From the NCBI GenBank assembly GCA_019635315.1, contig JAHBZT010000001.1, positions 248,001-312,000 of the forward strand: a DNA stretch of 64,000 nucleotides, written 5' to 3'. A program made the translations under genes and the position numbers. The notes beneath the pieces were generated by a model. The model had not been told where the DNA came from and searched no databases. It saw only the letters and a program-made list of their open reading frames with translations. How positions within the stretch are numbered: position 1 is the stretch's first letter; the number at the start of each line of letters is the position of its first letter. Source of the DNA: Rubrivivax sp. GTDB taxonomy: Bacteria; Pseudomonadota; Gammaproteobacteria; Burkholderiales; Burkholderiaceae_C. This document shows, piece by piece, positions 46,812-55,528 of this stretch.

Positions 46812-48301
46812 ATACCTCCACCCTCGTCCAGAAACTCTGGAACTATTGCAACGTCCTGCGCGACGACGGCATGAGCTATGGCGACTATGTCGAGCAGCTC
46901 ACCTACCTGCTGTTCCTCAAGATGGCGGACGAGCGCAGCCGCCCGCCCCACAACCAGCCCAGCCCCATCCCCGCCGCCTACGCCTGGCCCGCGCTGCTGG
47001 CCAAGGACGGCGATGCGCTGTTCGACCACTACCGCCACACGCTCGACGAGCTGGGCAAGCAGAAGGGAACGCTGGCGCTGATCTTCGGCAAGGCGCAGAA
47101 CAAGTTCCAGGACCCGGCCAAGCTGCGGCGCGTGATCGTCGACCTGATCGACGCCGAGAACTGGTCGGCGATGGGCGCCGACGTGAAGGGCGACGCCTAC
47201 GAGGGCCTGCTGGAGCGCAACGCGCAGGACATCAAGTCCGGCGCCGGCCAGTACTTCACGCCGCGCGCGCTGATCCAGGCCATGGTGGACTGCATCGCGC
47301 CCAAACCCGGCGAGCTGATCTGCGACCCGGCCTGCGGCACCGGCGGCTTTCTGTTCACCGCGCACCAGTACCTCACGCAGCACTACCCCAACCTGACCCG
47401 CGACGAGAAGTGCCACCTGAAGGAAGGCGCCTTCCGCGGCTGGGAGCTGGTGCAGGCCACCGCGCGCGTCTGCGCGATGAACCTGATGCTGCACGGCATC
47501 GGCTCGGAGAAGAGCGTGCCGGTGCGCGTGGCCGACGCGCTGGCGGCCGACCCCGGCGAGCGCTTCGACGTGGTGCTGGCCAACCCGCCCTTCGGCAAGA
47601 AGAGCAGCACGATGATCGTCGGCGAGGACGGCAGGACCTCCACCGAGAAGGACATCGTCGAGCGCGACGACTTCTGGGCCACCACCAGCAACAAGCAGCT
47701 GAATTTCGTGCAGCACATCAAGACGCTGCTCAAGTCCCACGGCCGCGCCGCGGTGGTGGTGCCCGACAACGTGCTGTTCGAAGGCGGCGCCGGCGAGACC
47801 ATCCGCCGCAAGCTGCTGCACGAGTGCGACGTGCACACCCTGCTGCGCCTGCCCACCGGCCTCTTCTACGCGCAGGGCGTGAAGGCCAACGTGATCTTCT
47901 TCGACAAGAAGCCGGCCAGCGAGACGCCGTGGACGAAGAAGCTCTGGATCTACGACCTGCGCACCAACAAGCACTTCACGCTGAAGACGAACCCGCTCAA
48001 GCGCGCGGACCTGGACGAATTCGTGCGGCTCTACAACCCGACCAACCGCCACCAGCGCCGCGCGACTTGGAGCGCCGAGCAGCCGGAAGGGCGCTGGCGC
48101 GTGTACGAAGTCGACGAACTGGTGGCGCGCGACAAGGCCAGCCTGGACATCTTCTGGCTCAAGGACGAGTCGCTGGCCGACAGCGACAACCTGCCGCCGC
48201 CGGAGGTGATTGCGCAGGAGATCGTCGAAGACCTGGAGGCCGCGCTCGAGCAGTTCAGGTTGATCGCGGGGGATCTGGCAGCGCCTGGGGCCACCGCATG
48301 A
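46808..48301 (+). CDS. hsdM: Type I restriction-modification methyltransferase subunit (HsdM)
   Basis: A 497-residue N6-adenine methyltransferase. The N-terminal helical domain opens NTSTLVQKLWNYCNVL; SAM motif I is DPACGTGG at 173-180; the catalytic motif NPPF is at 259-262. It methylates adenine in the HsdS-defined site and is needed for restriction. I infer a TTG start at 46808, overlapping the ATPase stop, since no ATG precedes the conserved region and the remnant paralogue starts at the same point. It is separated from hsdS by about 3.5 kb of accessory genes, an unusual order. Confidence 0.95.
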   Translation: MNTSTLVQKLWNYCNVLRDDGMSYGDYVEQLTYLLFLKMADERSRPPHNQPSPIPAAYAWPALLAKDGDALFDHYRHTLDELGKQKGTLALIFGKAQNKFQDPAKLRRVIVDLIDAENWSAMGADVKGDAYEGLLERNAQDIKSGAGQYFTPRALIQAMVDCIAPKPGELICDPACGTGGFLFTAHQYLTQHYPNLTRDEKCHLKEGAFRGWELVQATARVCAMNLMLHGIGSEKSVPVRVADALAADPGERFDVVLANPPFGKKSSTMIVGEDGRTSTEKDIVERDDFWATTSNKQLNFVQHIKTLLKSHGRAAVVVPDNVLFEGGAGETIRRKLLHECDVHTLLRLPTGLFYAQGVKANVIFFDKKPASETPWTKKLWIYDLRTNKHFTLKTNPLKRADLDEFVRLYNPTNRHQRRATWSAEQPEGRWRVYEVDELVARDKASLDIFWLKDESLADSDNLPPPEVIAQEIVEDLEAALEQFRLIAGDLAAPGATA

Positions 48302-49086
48302 AGGAAGCTTCGCGTTCGCCCATCAAGGACGTGCCACTGCGCACACCGGGGCAGTCGCTCGAAGAGCAGCGGCGGGCACTGATCGACGACAAGTTCGAGA
48401 CCTGGGGAGTGATGGCCGCGTTCTTGATCGTCCTGGCCTTCGTCGAGTGGTTCCGCTTCTTCCGGCCTTTGCCGCCGCAACCCTGGCTCGTGACCGCCTG
48501 CGCAGTGGCGATGGGCGGCTTCGCCGCCTGGCGCTACTTCCGCATACGGCCACGCCTGCGTGAACTCCGGCAGGGCATCGCAGGGGAGAAGGCCGTCGGT
48601 CAGTTTCTGGAGCGACTGCGCAGCCAGGGCTACCAGGTCTTCCACGACGTGGTGGCCGAGGGTTTCAACGTCGACCATGTGCTGATCGGCCCCGCAGGCG
48701 TCTTCACGGTCGAGACCAAGACATGGAGCAAGCCGGCCCGGGGCGATGCCCGCATCGTCTACGACGGCACCGGCCTCTCTGCCGCCGGCCGAACGCCGGA
48801 CCGGGACCCCTTGGTCCAGGCCAGGAGCCAGGCGCGATGGCTGGGTCAGCTGCTGGCGGAAAGCACCGGCAAGCCCATGGCCGTTCGGCCCGTTGTCTTG
48901 TTTCCCGGCTGGTACGTCGAGGCGGCCCCGGGCAGCCAGCGTGAGGTGTGGGTCATGGAGCCCAAGGGCCTGCCCGCCTTCCTGGCCCGTGAAGAGGCGC
49001 GGATGCAGGAGCAGGACGTGAAGCTCGCGTCCTTTCATCTGTCGCGGTTCATCCGCAGCGTCGAGCGCGATCGCGTCGCGGCCTGA
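48298..49086 (+). CDS. Membrane-anchored NERD domain protein
   Basis: A 262-residue protein overlapping hsdM by 4 nt (ATGA). Two membrane segments lie at about residues 38-55 and 64-80. The NERD (nuclease-related) domain follows: GIAGEKAVGQFLERLRSQGYQVFHDV, then GFNVDHVLIGPAGVFTVETKTWSK, where D, E and K fit a PD-(D/E)XK-type site. NERD proteins are proposed to process DNA or RNA. Its coupling to hsdM suggests a membrane-linked step in the restriction system. Confidence 0.85.
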   Translation: MKEASRSPIKDVPLRTPGQSLEEQRRALIDDKFETWGVMAAFLIVLAFVEWFRFFRPLPPQPWLVTACAVAMGGFAAWRYFRIRPRLRELRQGIAGEKAVGQFLERLRSQGYQVFHDVVAEGFNVDHVLIGPAGVFTVETKTWSKPARGDARIVYDGTGLSAAGRTPDRDPLVQARSQARWLGQLLAESTGKPMAVRPVVLFPGWYVEAAPGSQREVWVMEPKGLPAFLAREEARMQEQDVKLASFHLSRFIRSVERDRVAA

Positions 49087-49149
49087 CCGGCCCCGGCAGA
49101 CGGGGCCAGTGCCAGCGCATGATTGCTGCATTTCTGCTAATCTGCCGTC

Positions 49150-49446
49150 ATGAAGGCCACCGTCACGATCACCAGCCGCGGCGTGGTCACCCTGCCGGCC
49201 AAGTTGCGCCAGGCGCTGGGCCTGAAGGCCGACGACCAGCTGATCGCCGAGACGACCCCCGAGGGCCTGCTGCTGCGGCCGGCGGTGACCTTGCCGCTGG
49301 AGGTCTACACGCCGCAGCGCGAGCGCGAATTCGACGAGGCCGAGGCCGACCTGGCCACGGTGCTCGCCGCGCGCGAGCCCGCGCCGCCGTCCGCGGCGCC
49401 CGCGGCCCGCGCACGGGCCAGCCGCCGCCGGGGAACGCCGGGTTAG
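49150..49446 (+). CDS. AbrB/MazE-type antitoxin
   Basis: A 98-residue protein with an N-terminal swapped-hairpin AbrB domain (TITSRGVVTLPAKLRQALGL, then DDQLIAETTPEGLLLRP). The C-terminal half is acidic then Ala/Arg-rich, as in VapB antitoxins whose tail binds the toxin. It precedes a PIN-domain gene by a base or two, the normal toxin-antitoxin order, and should repress its own promoter. Confidence 0.85.
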   Translation: MKATVTITSRGVVTLPAKLRQALGLKADDQLIAETTPEGLLLRPAVTLPLEVYTPQREREFDEAEADLATVLAAREPAPPSAAPAARARASRRRGTPG

Positions 49447-49447
49447 C

Positions 49448-49873
49448 GTGCCCGCAGCCATGCGGGTGTTCCTGGACGCCAATATCCTCTTCTCGGCCGC
49501 CAAGTCCGACGGCGCCATACGGGCGCTCGTGCGCCTTCTTGTCGAGCGTGGTCATGAGTGCTGGGTCGATGCCTACGTGGTGGCCGAGGCGCGGCGCAAC
49601 CTGCAGACCAAAGGCCCGCACGCGCTGCATGTCCTCGACGCCCTGCTGCCGCACCTGAGCCTGGCAGCGGCCGTGCCGGTCGTCACGGGTCCGGTCGACG
49701 AGCTGTCCTGGCTGCCCGAGAAGGACCGGCCCGTGCTCGCGGCGGCCATCCGGCTGCGCTGCGATGCACTGGTCACCGGCGACCGCACGCACTTTGGCGC
49801 TGGCTATGGTCGTTCCTTCGGCGGCGTCACGGTCTGCTCGCCACGCTCACTGGCCGAGCGGCTCTTCGCCTGA
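49448..49873 (+). CDS. PIN domain toxin (VapC-like ribonuclease)
   Basis: A 141-residue PIN protein. The acidic metal-binding residues appear as D in VFLDANILFSAA, E in AYVVAEARRNL and D in ALVTGDRTHFG, which supports ribonuclease activity. GTG at 49448 or ATG at 49460 may start translation; the GTG lies within two bases of the antitoxin stop. Likely the toxin of the pair with the preceding AbrB-type gene. Confidence 0.85.
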   Translation: MPAAMRVFLDANILFSAAKSDGAIRALVRLLVERGHECWVDAYVVAEARRNLQTKGPHALHVLDALLPHLSLAAAVPVVTGPVDELSWLPEKDRPVLAAAIRLRCDALVTGDRTHFGAGYGRSFGGVTVCSPRSLAERLFA

Positions 49874-49988
49874 TTCGCGGTTGCCGTCCTCCGGCACCGC
49901 AGGGTGCCCAGGTGCTAACGTCCCGGCGTCGGGCTCGTGCCACGGCCCTGGCCCGGCCGCTGCGGGCCGATGGCTCGCCGGGGCGCCC

Positions 49989-50657
49989 TCACCCCTCCAG
50001 CAGATTCGCCCGCACGTGCCGCAGGTGCTCCACGCACAGCGCGCGTGCACGCTGCGCGTCGCGCCGGCGCAGGGCTTCGACCAGCGCCCGGTGCTCGCGC
50101 TGGTAGGCGCGGCGGCGCTCGGGCGTCAGGCTGCGCCGCTTGAGCGCGCCCCACTCGCCCTGCGAGCGCGCCTCGTTCATGAGGCGGAAGACGCCGGTCA
50201 CGAAGCCGTTGTGCGCGGCCTCGGCGATGGCCTCGTGCAGCGCGCCGTCCCAGCGCTCGAAGGCCTCGACGCTGGTCGCCGCCTCGGCGCGGCGCAGGCA
50301 GTCGTCCATGCGTGCGAAGTCGGCGGCGGTGGCGTGCGCGACGACCAGCTCGACGATCGCCGGCTCCAGCGCCAGCCGTGCCGCCATCAGCTCGGCCGGG
50401 CTGACCACCGCGGCCTCGGCGCGCCGGCGCGCGTGCAGGCGCTGCGCCGCGCCGTCGCTGGCATAGGTGCCGCTGCCGACGGTCTGCGTGATCAGGCCCT
50501 GCTCCTTCAGCCCCTGCAGCACGCGGCGCACGGCGGTGCGGCCCAGGCCGTGGCGTTCGGCCAGCTCGCGCTCGGTGGGCAGGCGGTCGCCGGGGCGCCA
50601 GGTGCCGTCGGCGAGTTCGCGCAGCAGGGTCTCGCGCAGCGCGTCGGCCGGGTTCAT
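49989..50657 (-). CDS. GntR family transcriptional regulator (FadR/FCD type)
   Basis: A 222-residue regulator. The winged helix at residues 5-70 reads LRETLLRELADGTWRPGDRLPTERELAERHG, then RRVLQGLKEQGLI. The FCD ligand domain follows (LMAARLALEPAIVELV, DGALHEAIAEAAHNGF, EHRALVEALRRRD) with the histidines expected for metal and acid binding. It diverges from the FAH-family gene and probably controls it. A GTGC-N9-GCAC half-site pair lies at 50682-50698 just upstream. Confidence 0.9.
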   Translation of the reverse strand: MNPADALRETLLRELADGTWRPGDRLPTERELAERHGLGRTAVRRVLQGLKEQGLITQTVGSGTYASDGAAQRLHARRRAEAAVVSPAELMAARLALEPAIVELVVAHATAADFARMDDCLRRAEAATSVEAFERWDGALHEAIAEAAHNGFVTGVFRLMNEARSQGEWGALKRRSLTPERRRAYQREHRALVEALRRRDAQRARALCVEHLRHVRANLLEG

Positions 50658-50681
50658 CGCGATGCGGAGGCGAGCGACATG

Positions 50682-50698
50682 GTGCACAATGGTAGCAC
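50682..50698. promoter_or_regulatory. Possible GntR operator
   Basis: GTGC (50682-50685) and GCAC (50695-50698) form a short inverted repeat around ACAATGGTA in the 200-base divergent gap, 25 bases before the GntR start. Half-site length and place fit a GntR-type operator, but the support is weak. Confidence 0.3.
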
Positions 50699-50857
50699 TT
50701 GGGTTGATTGGTTCAGCGGCCCGTGACCCAGCCGGGCCGGCGCCCCGGGCGGCGCGGCAGCGTCGCGGGCCCGGCGCGGGCCCGGCGCGGGCGCAGGTCC
50801 TGCAGGGCGCACCGACGTTCGCCCGCCGTTCACCCGCCGCCCGCACAGGAGACCGCC

Positions 50858-51730
50858 TTGCGCATCGCCACCTTCCAGCATGCCGGCCGCCGCCAGGTCG
50901 GCGAAGTCGGCGCCGACGGCCGCAGCCTGCGCGCCTTCGCGCTGTCCGACGCCGAGGCCGCGCTCGGCGCGCTGCCGCTGATCGAGCGCGCCGCCGCCGG
51001 CCAGCCGCTGCCGGCGGCCGACGGGCCGGTCTACGCGCTGGCCGACGTGCGGCTGGAAGCGCCGCTGCCGCGCCCGCGCCGCAACCTGTGGTGCGTCGGC
51101 CGCAACTACCACGCGCATGCGAAGGAGCTGCGCGAGACCGTGTTCCGCAACAGCCCGGCGAAGACCGACGAGTGGCCCATCGTCTTCACCAAGGTGCCGG
51201 AGACGGTGGTCGGCCCGGGCGACGTGGTGCGCCTGCCCGGCGCGGCGGTGTCGCAGCAGATCGACTACGAGGCCGAGCTCGCGGTGGTCATCGGCCGCGG
51301 CGGGCGCAACATCGCGCGCGCCGATGCGCTGGCGCATGTCTTCGGCTGGACCATCGTCAACGACGTCACCGCGCGCGACGTGCAGATGCGCCACCAGCAG
51401 TGGGACCTGGGCAAGAGCTTCGACACCTTCTGCCCGATGGGGCCGTGGATCGTCACCGCCGACGAACTGGACGGCACCGACACGCGCGTGCGCTGCTGGG
51501 TCAACGAGGAGCTGCGCCAGGACGCGCGCACCACGGACCTGATCTTCGACATCCCGACGCTGATCGAGACCTGCTCGCGCGGCATCACGCTGCTGCCCGG
51601 CGACGTGATCGCCACCGGCACGCCGGCCGGCGTGGGCATGGGCCTGACGCCGCCGCGCTGGCTGGCCCCGGGCGACATCGTGCGCATCGAGATCGACGGC
51701 ATCGGCACGCTGAGCAACCTCTTCGAATGA
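50858..51730 (+). CDS. Fumarylacetoacetate hydrolase family protein
   Basis: A 290-residue FAH-fold enzyme. Metal-binding acids lie in DYEAELAVVIGRGGRNI and the catalytic region includes WCVGRNYHAHAKEL, GWTIVNDVTARDVQ and GVGMGLTPPRWLAPGD. Members hydrolyse or isomerise acylpyruvates and 2-hydroxymuconates in aromatic ring breakdown. The start is TTG at 50858, chosen for the AGGAG site seven bases upstream. It precedes a Bug receptor, a frequent Burkholderiales pair. Confidence 0.9.
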   Translation: MRIATFQHAGRRQVGEVGADGRSLRAFALSDAEAALGALPLIERAAAGQPLPAADGPVYALADVRLEAPLPRPRRNLWCVGRNYHAHAKELRETVFRNSPAKTDEWPIVFTKVPETVVGPGDVVRLPGAAVSQQIDYEAELAVVIGRGGRNIARADALAHVFGWTIVNDVTARDVQMRHQQWDLGKSFDTFCPMGPWIVTADELDGTDTRVRCWVNEELRQDARTTDLIFDIPTLIETCSRGITLLPGDVIATGTPAGVGMGLTPPRWLAPGDIVRIEIDGIGTLSNLFE

Positions 51731-51761
51731 CCCATCCTCAAACCACGACAGGAGACGCGAC

Positions 51762-52739
51762 ATGAAGACGCTGACGAGGAGCCTGCGCGCCGCCGCCGCG
51801 GCGCTGCTGTGCACGCTGGCCGGCACCGCGCTGGCCCAGGACTGGCCGACCAAGCCGGTCACGATGGTCGTGCCCTTCCCGCCCGGCGGCGTGGCCGACA
51901 CGGTGGCGCGGCCGGTGGCCGAGGCGCTGGGCCGCGAGCTGGGTCAGCAGGTGGTGGTGGAAAACCGCGGCGGCGCCGGCGGCGCCACCGGCAACGGCCA
52001 TGTCGCGCGCGCCGCGCCCGACGGCTACACGATCCTGATGAGCCTGTCGTCGATCTCCATCCTGCCGGAGGCCGACAAGATCCTCGGCCGCCGCGGCCAG
52101 TACACGCTGGACCAGCTCAAGCCCATCGCGCGCTTCACCGCCGACCCGACGGTGCTGGTGGTGCGTGCCGACGCGCCGTGGACGACGCTGGCCGAATTCG
52201 TCGCCGACCTGAAGAAGAACCCCGGCCGATACAACTACGGCAGCTCCGGCAACTACGGCACCATGCACGTGCCGATGGAGATGCTCAAGGCCAGCGCCGG
52301 CTTCAGCATGGTCCACATCCCGTTCACCGGCGCCGGGCCGGCGGTGCTGGCGCTGCTGGGCGGGCAGGTGGACGCGCTGTCCACCGGGCCGGCCAGCGTG
52401 CTGGCGCATATCCGCGCCGGCCGCCTGCGCGCGCTGGCGCACTGGGGCGACAAGCCGCTGCAGTCGCTGCCCGAGGTCCCGGCGCTGAAGACCGCCGGCT
52501 ACCCGGTCGAGTTCGCGCAGTGGTCGGCGCTGTTCGTGCCCGCCGGCACACCGGAGCCCATCGTGCAGCGCCTGCGCGACGCGGCGCGCAAGGCGGCCGT
52601 CGACCCGCAGGTGGTGCAGACCATCACGCGCGCCGGCAGCCCGATCGAATACCTGGACGCGCCCGAGTTCCAGCGCTACTGGGACGCCGACGCGAAGGTC
52701 ATGACCGAGGCGGTCAAGCGCATCGGCAAGGTCGAGTGA
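51762..52739 (+). CDS. Tripartite tricarboxylate transporter receptor (Bug/TctC family)
   Basis: A 325-residue periplasmic binding protein. A Sec signal (residues 1-25, ending TALAQ) precedes DWPTKPVTMVVPFPPGGVADTVAR, the family's opening. GQQVVVENRGGAGGATGN, NYGSSGNYGTMHVPME and HIPFTGAGPAVLALLGGQVDA are typical. Bug proteins bind small carboxylates; no TctA/TctB permease is here, as usual for these expanded families. AGGAG lies upstream of the ATG. Confidence 0.93.
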   Translation: MKTLTRSLRAAAAALLCTLAGTALAQDWPTKPVTMVVPFPPGGVADTVARPVAEALGRELGQQVVVENRGGAGGATGNGHVARAAPDGYTILMSLSSISILPEADKILGRRGQYTLDQLKPIARFTADPTVLVVRADAPWTTLAEFVADLKKNPGRYNYGSSGNYGTMHVPMEMLKASAGFSMVHIPFTGAGPAVLALLGGQVDALSTGPASVLAHIRAGRLRALAHWGDKPLQSLPEVPALKTAGYPVEFAQWSALFVPAGTPEPIVQRLRDAARKAAVDPQVVQTITRAGSPIEYLDAPEFQRYWDADAKVMTEAVKRIGKVE

Positions 52740-52764
52740 CGCGGCGCGCGCGCGCCTGCGCTGC

Positions 52765-53958
52765 CTAGCGGCCGCCCAGCAGGTCGCGCGCGACGATCTC
52801 CTTCATGATCTCGGTCGTGCCGCCGTAGATGCGCTGCACGCGCGCGTCGGCCCAGGCGCGCGCGATCGGGTATTCGCGCATGTAGCCGTAGCCGCCGAAG
52901 AGCTGCAGGCAGCGGTCGAGCACGCTGAACTGCATCTCGGTGCACCAGTACTTGGCGATCGACGCGGTGGCGGTGTCCAGCGTGCCCTGCAGGTGCCGGC
53001 GCAGGCAGTCGTCCAGGAAGGCGCGCGCCACGCGCGTGTCGGCATGCACCTCGGCCAGGCGGTGGCGAATGGTCTGCTTGTCGGCCAGCGCGGCGCCGAA
53101 GGCACGGCGCTGCTGCACATGCTCGCGCGTCCAGACCACCGCGGCCTCCATCGCGCCGACCGCGGTGATGGCCACCAGCAGCCGCTCCTGCGGCAGCTCC
53201 TGCATCATCAGCGCGAAGCCGCGGCCGGACTCGCCCAGCAGGTGGTCGGCCGGCACGCGCAGGCCGTCGAAGAAGAGCTCGCTGGTGTCCTGCGCCTGCA
53301 TGCCCAGCTTGTCCAGCTTGCGGCCGCGGTCGAAGCCCGGGCGGTCGGTGGGCACCAGCAGCAGGCTCACGCCCTTGGCGCCGCGTGACGCGTCGGGGTC
53401 GGTGCGCGCGGCCAGCAGCAGCAGGTCGCAGAGTTGGCCGTTGCTGATGAAGATCTTCTGGCCGTCGACGCGCCAGGTGGCCGCGTCGCCCTCGCCTTCC
53501 AGCACCGCGCGCGTGCGCAGCGCAGCCAGGTCGCTGCCGGCGCCGGGCTCGGTCATGCCGATCGCGGCAATGACCTCGCCGCGCGCCATGCGCGGCAGCC
53601 AGTGGCGCTTCTGCGCCTCGCTGCCGTGGTGCACCAGGTAGGGCGCGACGATGTCGCTGTGCAGGTAGAACAGCGGGCCGGTGGCGCCGGCGCGCGCCAT
53701 CTCCTCCACCACGATGGCGCTGTAGCCGAAGTCCACGCCGGCGCCGCCGTAGGCCTCCGGCACCGTCAGGCACAGCAGGCCCAGCTCGCCGGCGCGCCGC
53801 CACAGCGCACGCGGCACCTGGCCGTCGCGTTCCCACTGCGTATGGTGCGGAAGGATCTCGTCGGCGACGAAGCGGCGCACCGTCTCGCGGAAGGCGCGGT
53901 GCTCGGGCGTGTCCAGCGGCGGCGTCGGCGGGTACAGGGTGTCCAGCGCTTCGTTCAT
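52765..53958 (-). CDS. Acyl-CoA dehydrogenase
   Basis: A 397-residue flavoenzyme. The three-domain family pattern is clear: N-terminal TVPEAYGGAGVDFGY, the middle GMTEPGAGSDLAALRT, and C-terminal QLFGGYGYMREYPIARAWADARVQRIYGGTTEIMKEIVAR with the usual C-terminal glutamate region. It introduces the 2,3 double bond of an acyl-CoA. The start overlaps the TetR stop by 4 nt (ATGA), so it is last in the leftward catabolic train. Confidence 0.94.
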   Translation of the reverse strand: MNEALDTLYPPTPPLDTPEHRAFRETVRRFVADEILPHHTQWERDGQVPRALWRRAGELGLLCLTVPEAYGGAGVDFGYSAIVVEEMARAGATGPLFYLHSDIVAPYLVHHGSEAQKRHWLPRMARGEVIAAIGMTEPGAGSDLAALRTRAVLEGEGDAATWRVDGQKIFISNGQLCDLLLLAARTDPDASRGAKGVSLLLVPTDRPGFDRGRKLDKLGMQAQDTSELFFDGLRVPADHLLGESGRGFALMMQELPQERLLVAITAVGAMEAAVVWTREHVQQRRAFGAALADKQTIRHRLAEVHADTRVARAFLDDCLRRHLQGTLDTATASIAKYWCTEMQFSVLDRCLQLFGGYGYMREYPIARAWADARVQRIYGGTTEIMKEIVARDLLGGR

Positions 53959-54614
53959 GTCCTGTCTCCGGCGGCCGCGACGCCGCGCTGCAATTGCCGC
54001 GTCATCGTGCGCGCGATGGCCGCCGGCCCGCGCCGGCCCTCGGGCCGGTACCACAGCGGCACGTGGTTCAGCGCGCCGATCAGCTGCAGCCGCAGCAGCG
54101 TGCGATCCGTACCGCGCGCCAGCGGCAGCGCGGCGAGCAGGCGACGGAAGCGGTCCTCGTAGCTGTCGCGCAAGGCGACCAGCGCGTCGACATGCTCGGG
54201 TGGAAAGTCGTGCGGCTGCACCTGCACGAAGACGCCGGCGAAGTCGGCGTCCTGGGGGTCGGCACCCAGCAGCATGGCCAGGTGGGCCGCCGCGCCGCGC
54301 TCCAGCCGCTGCCAGGGAGTGCCCGGCCTGGCGACCGCGGCGTCGAAGGCCGCGCCGACGCGGCGCACGCCCTCGGCATACACGGCCAGCAGCAGGTCGC
54401 CCTTGGACGGGTAGTGGTAGTAGATCGATCCGGCGGTCATCGCGGTCGCCGCCGCGATGTCGCGCATGCTGGTCAGCCCGTAGCCGCGGGCGCGGAAGAC
54501 CCGTGCTGCCGCGGCCAGCAGTGCGGCGTGGCGGTTGTGCGCGCGCGGCGCGCCGCGGCGCGGCGGCGCGGCCTCCGCCGCCGGGCCCGGGGTGGCGCCG
54601 GCGTCGAGCTTCAT
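53955..54614 (-). CDS. TetR/AcrR family regulator
   Basis: A 219-residue repressor. The N-terminal HTH reads NRHAALLAAAARVFRARGYGLTSMRDIAAAT then GSIYYHYPSKGDLL; the C-terminal part fits FadR-type TetR proteins that sense acyl-CoA (LLRLQLIGALNHVPLWY). It overlaps both neighbours by 4 nt, so it is co-translated with the SDR and acyl-CoA dehydrogenase genes and most likely controls this train in response to a CoA thioester. Confidence 0.92.
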   Translation of the reverse strand: MKLDAGATPGPAAEAAPPRRGAPRAHNRHAALLAAAARVFRARGYGLTSMRDIAAATAMTAGSIYYHYPSKGDLLLAVYAEGVRRVGAAFDAAVARPGTPWQRLERGAAAHLAMLLGADPQDADFAGVFVQVQPHDFPPEHVDALVALRDSYEDRFRRLLAALPLARGTDRTLLRLQLIGALNHVPLWYRPEGRRGPAAIARTMTRQLQRGVAAAGDRT

Positions 54615-55528
54615 GGCTGCGGCGGCCCGAACGCGCCCTGCAGCGCGTGCACCGCACTCTCGAAGGCGCGCTCGCCCTGCGTGGCGGCGATGCGGTCCCA
54701 GTGCGCGGCGACGAATTCCGGCGACACCTCGTCGGCCGCCGCATGCACGCCCGGGCCCTCCACGATGCGCACGGTGGAGAAATAGCCCGCGCCGGCCGCC
54801 AGCACCACGCCGCTGAAGTGGCACTGCTCGCTGGCCAGGAAGGCCACGCCGGCGGCCACGCGTTCGGGCGTGGCGTCCTTCATCAGCGCGGCCAGCGGCA
54901 GGCCTTCGGTCATGCGCGTCAGCGCCACCGGCGCGACGGTGTTGACCAGGATGCCGTGCCGCGAAGCCTCCAGCTTCAGCGAATGCATCAGCCCGACCAG
55001 GCCCAGCTTGGCCGCGCCGTAGTTGCTCTGCCCGAAATTGCCGTACAGGCCGGCCGCCGAGGTCGTCATCACGATGCGGCCGTACTGCTGCTGCTGCATC
55101 GCCGGCAGCACGGCGCGGCTGCACCAGGCCGAGCCCAGCAGGTGCACGCGCACGACGGCCTCGAAGTCCGCCGGTTCCATCTTCGCCAGCGTCTTGTCGC
55201 GCAGGATGCCGGCGTTGTTGACCAGCACGTCGATGCGGCCGAAGGCGGCCAGCGCCGCGTCGGCCAGGCGTTGCGCACCGGCGGGTGTCGCGATGTCGTC
55301 GTGGTTGGCGATCGCCTGCCCGCCGCTGACAACGATCTCCTGCGCGACCCGCTCGGCCGCGCTGGCGTCGCCGCCGCTGCCCCCGCCCTTGCCGTCCACG
55401 CTGCCGCCGAGATCGTTGACGACGACCGCGGCGCCGCGTGCGGCCAGCAGCAGCGCATGGGCGCGGCCCAGGCCGCCGCCGGCGCCGGTGATGACGGCGA
55501 CGCGGCCGTCGAAGCGGATGGGATTCAT
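54611..55528 (-). CDS. SDR family oxidoreductase, multifunctional-enzyme type
   Basis: A 305-residue dehydrogenase resembling the (3R)-hydroxyacyl-CoA dehydrogenase domain of peroxisomal multifunctional enzymes: FDGRVAVITGAGGGLGRAHALLLAARG with the VVVNDLGG segment, NNAGILRDKTLAKM, TTSAAGLYGNFGQSNYGAAK (catalytic Tyr and Lys). It probably oxidises a 3-hydroxyacyl-CoA. It overlaps the acyl-CoA synthetase and TetR genes by 4 nt each. Confidence 0.93.
   Translation of the reverse strand: MNPIRFDGRVAVITGAGGGLGRAHALLLAARGAAVVVNDLGGSVDGKGGGSGGDASAAERVAQEIVVSGGQAIANHDDIATPAGAQRLADAALAAFGRIDVLVNNAGILRDKTLAKMEPADFEAVVRVHLLGSAWCSRAVLPAMQQQQYGRIVMTTSAAGLYGNFGQSNYGAAKLGLVGLMHSLKLEASRHGILVNTVAPVALTRMTEGLPLAALMKDATPERVAAGVAFLASEQCHFSGVVLAAGAGYFSTVRIVEGPGVHAAADEVSPEFVAAHWDRIAATQGERAFESAVHALQGAFGPPQP

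Noticed and set aside
39347-49873. Prophage or integrative element
   Set aside because: No integrase, transposase, tRNA target or flanking direct repeat was seen; only composition and gene content suggest transfer.
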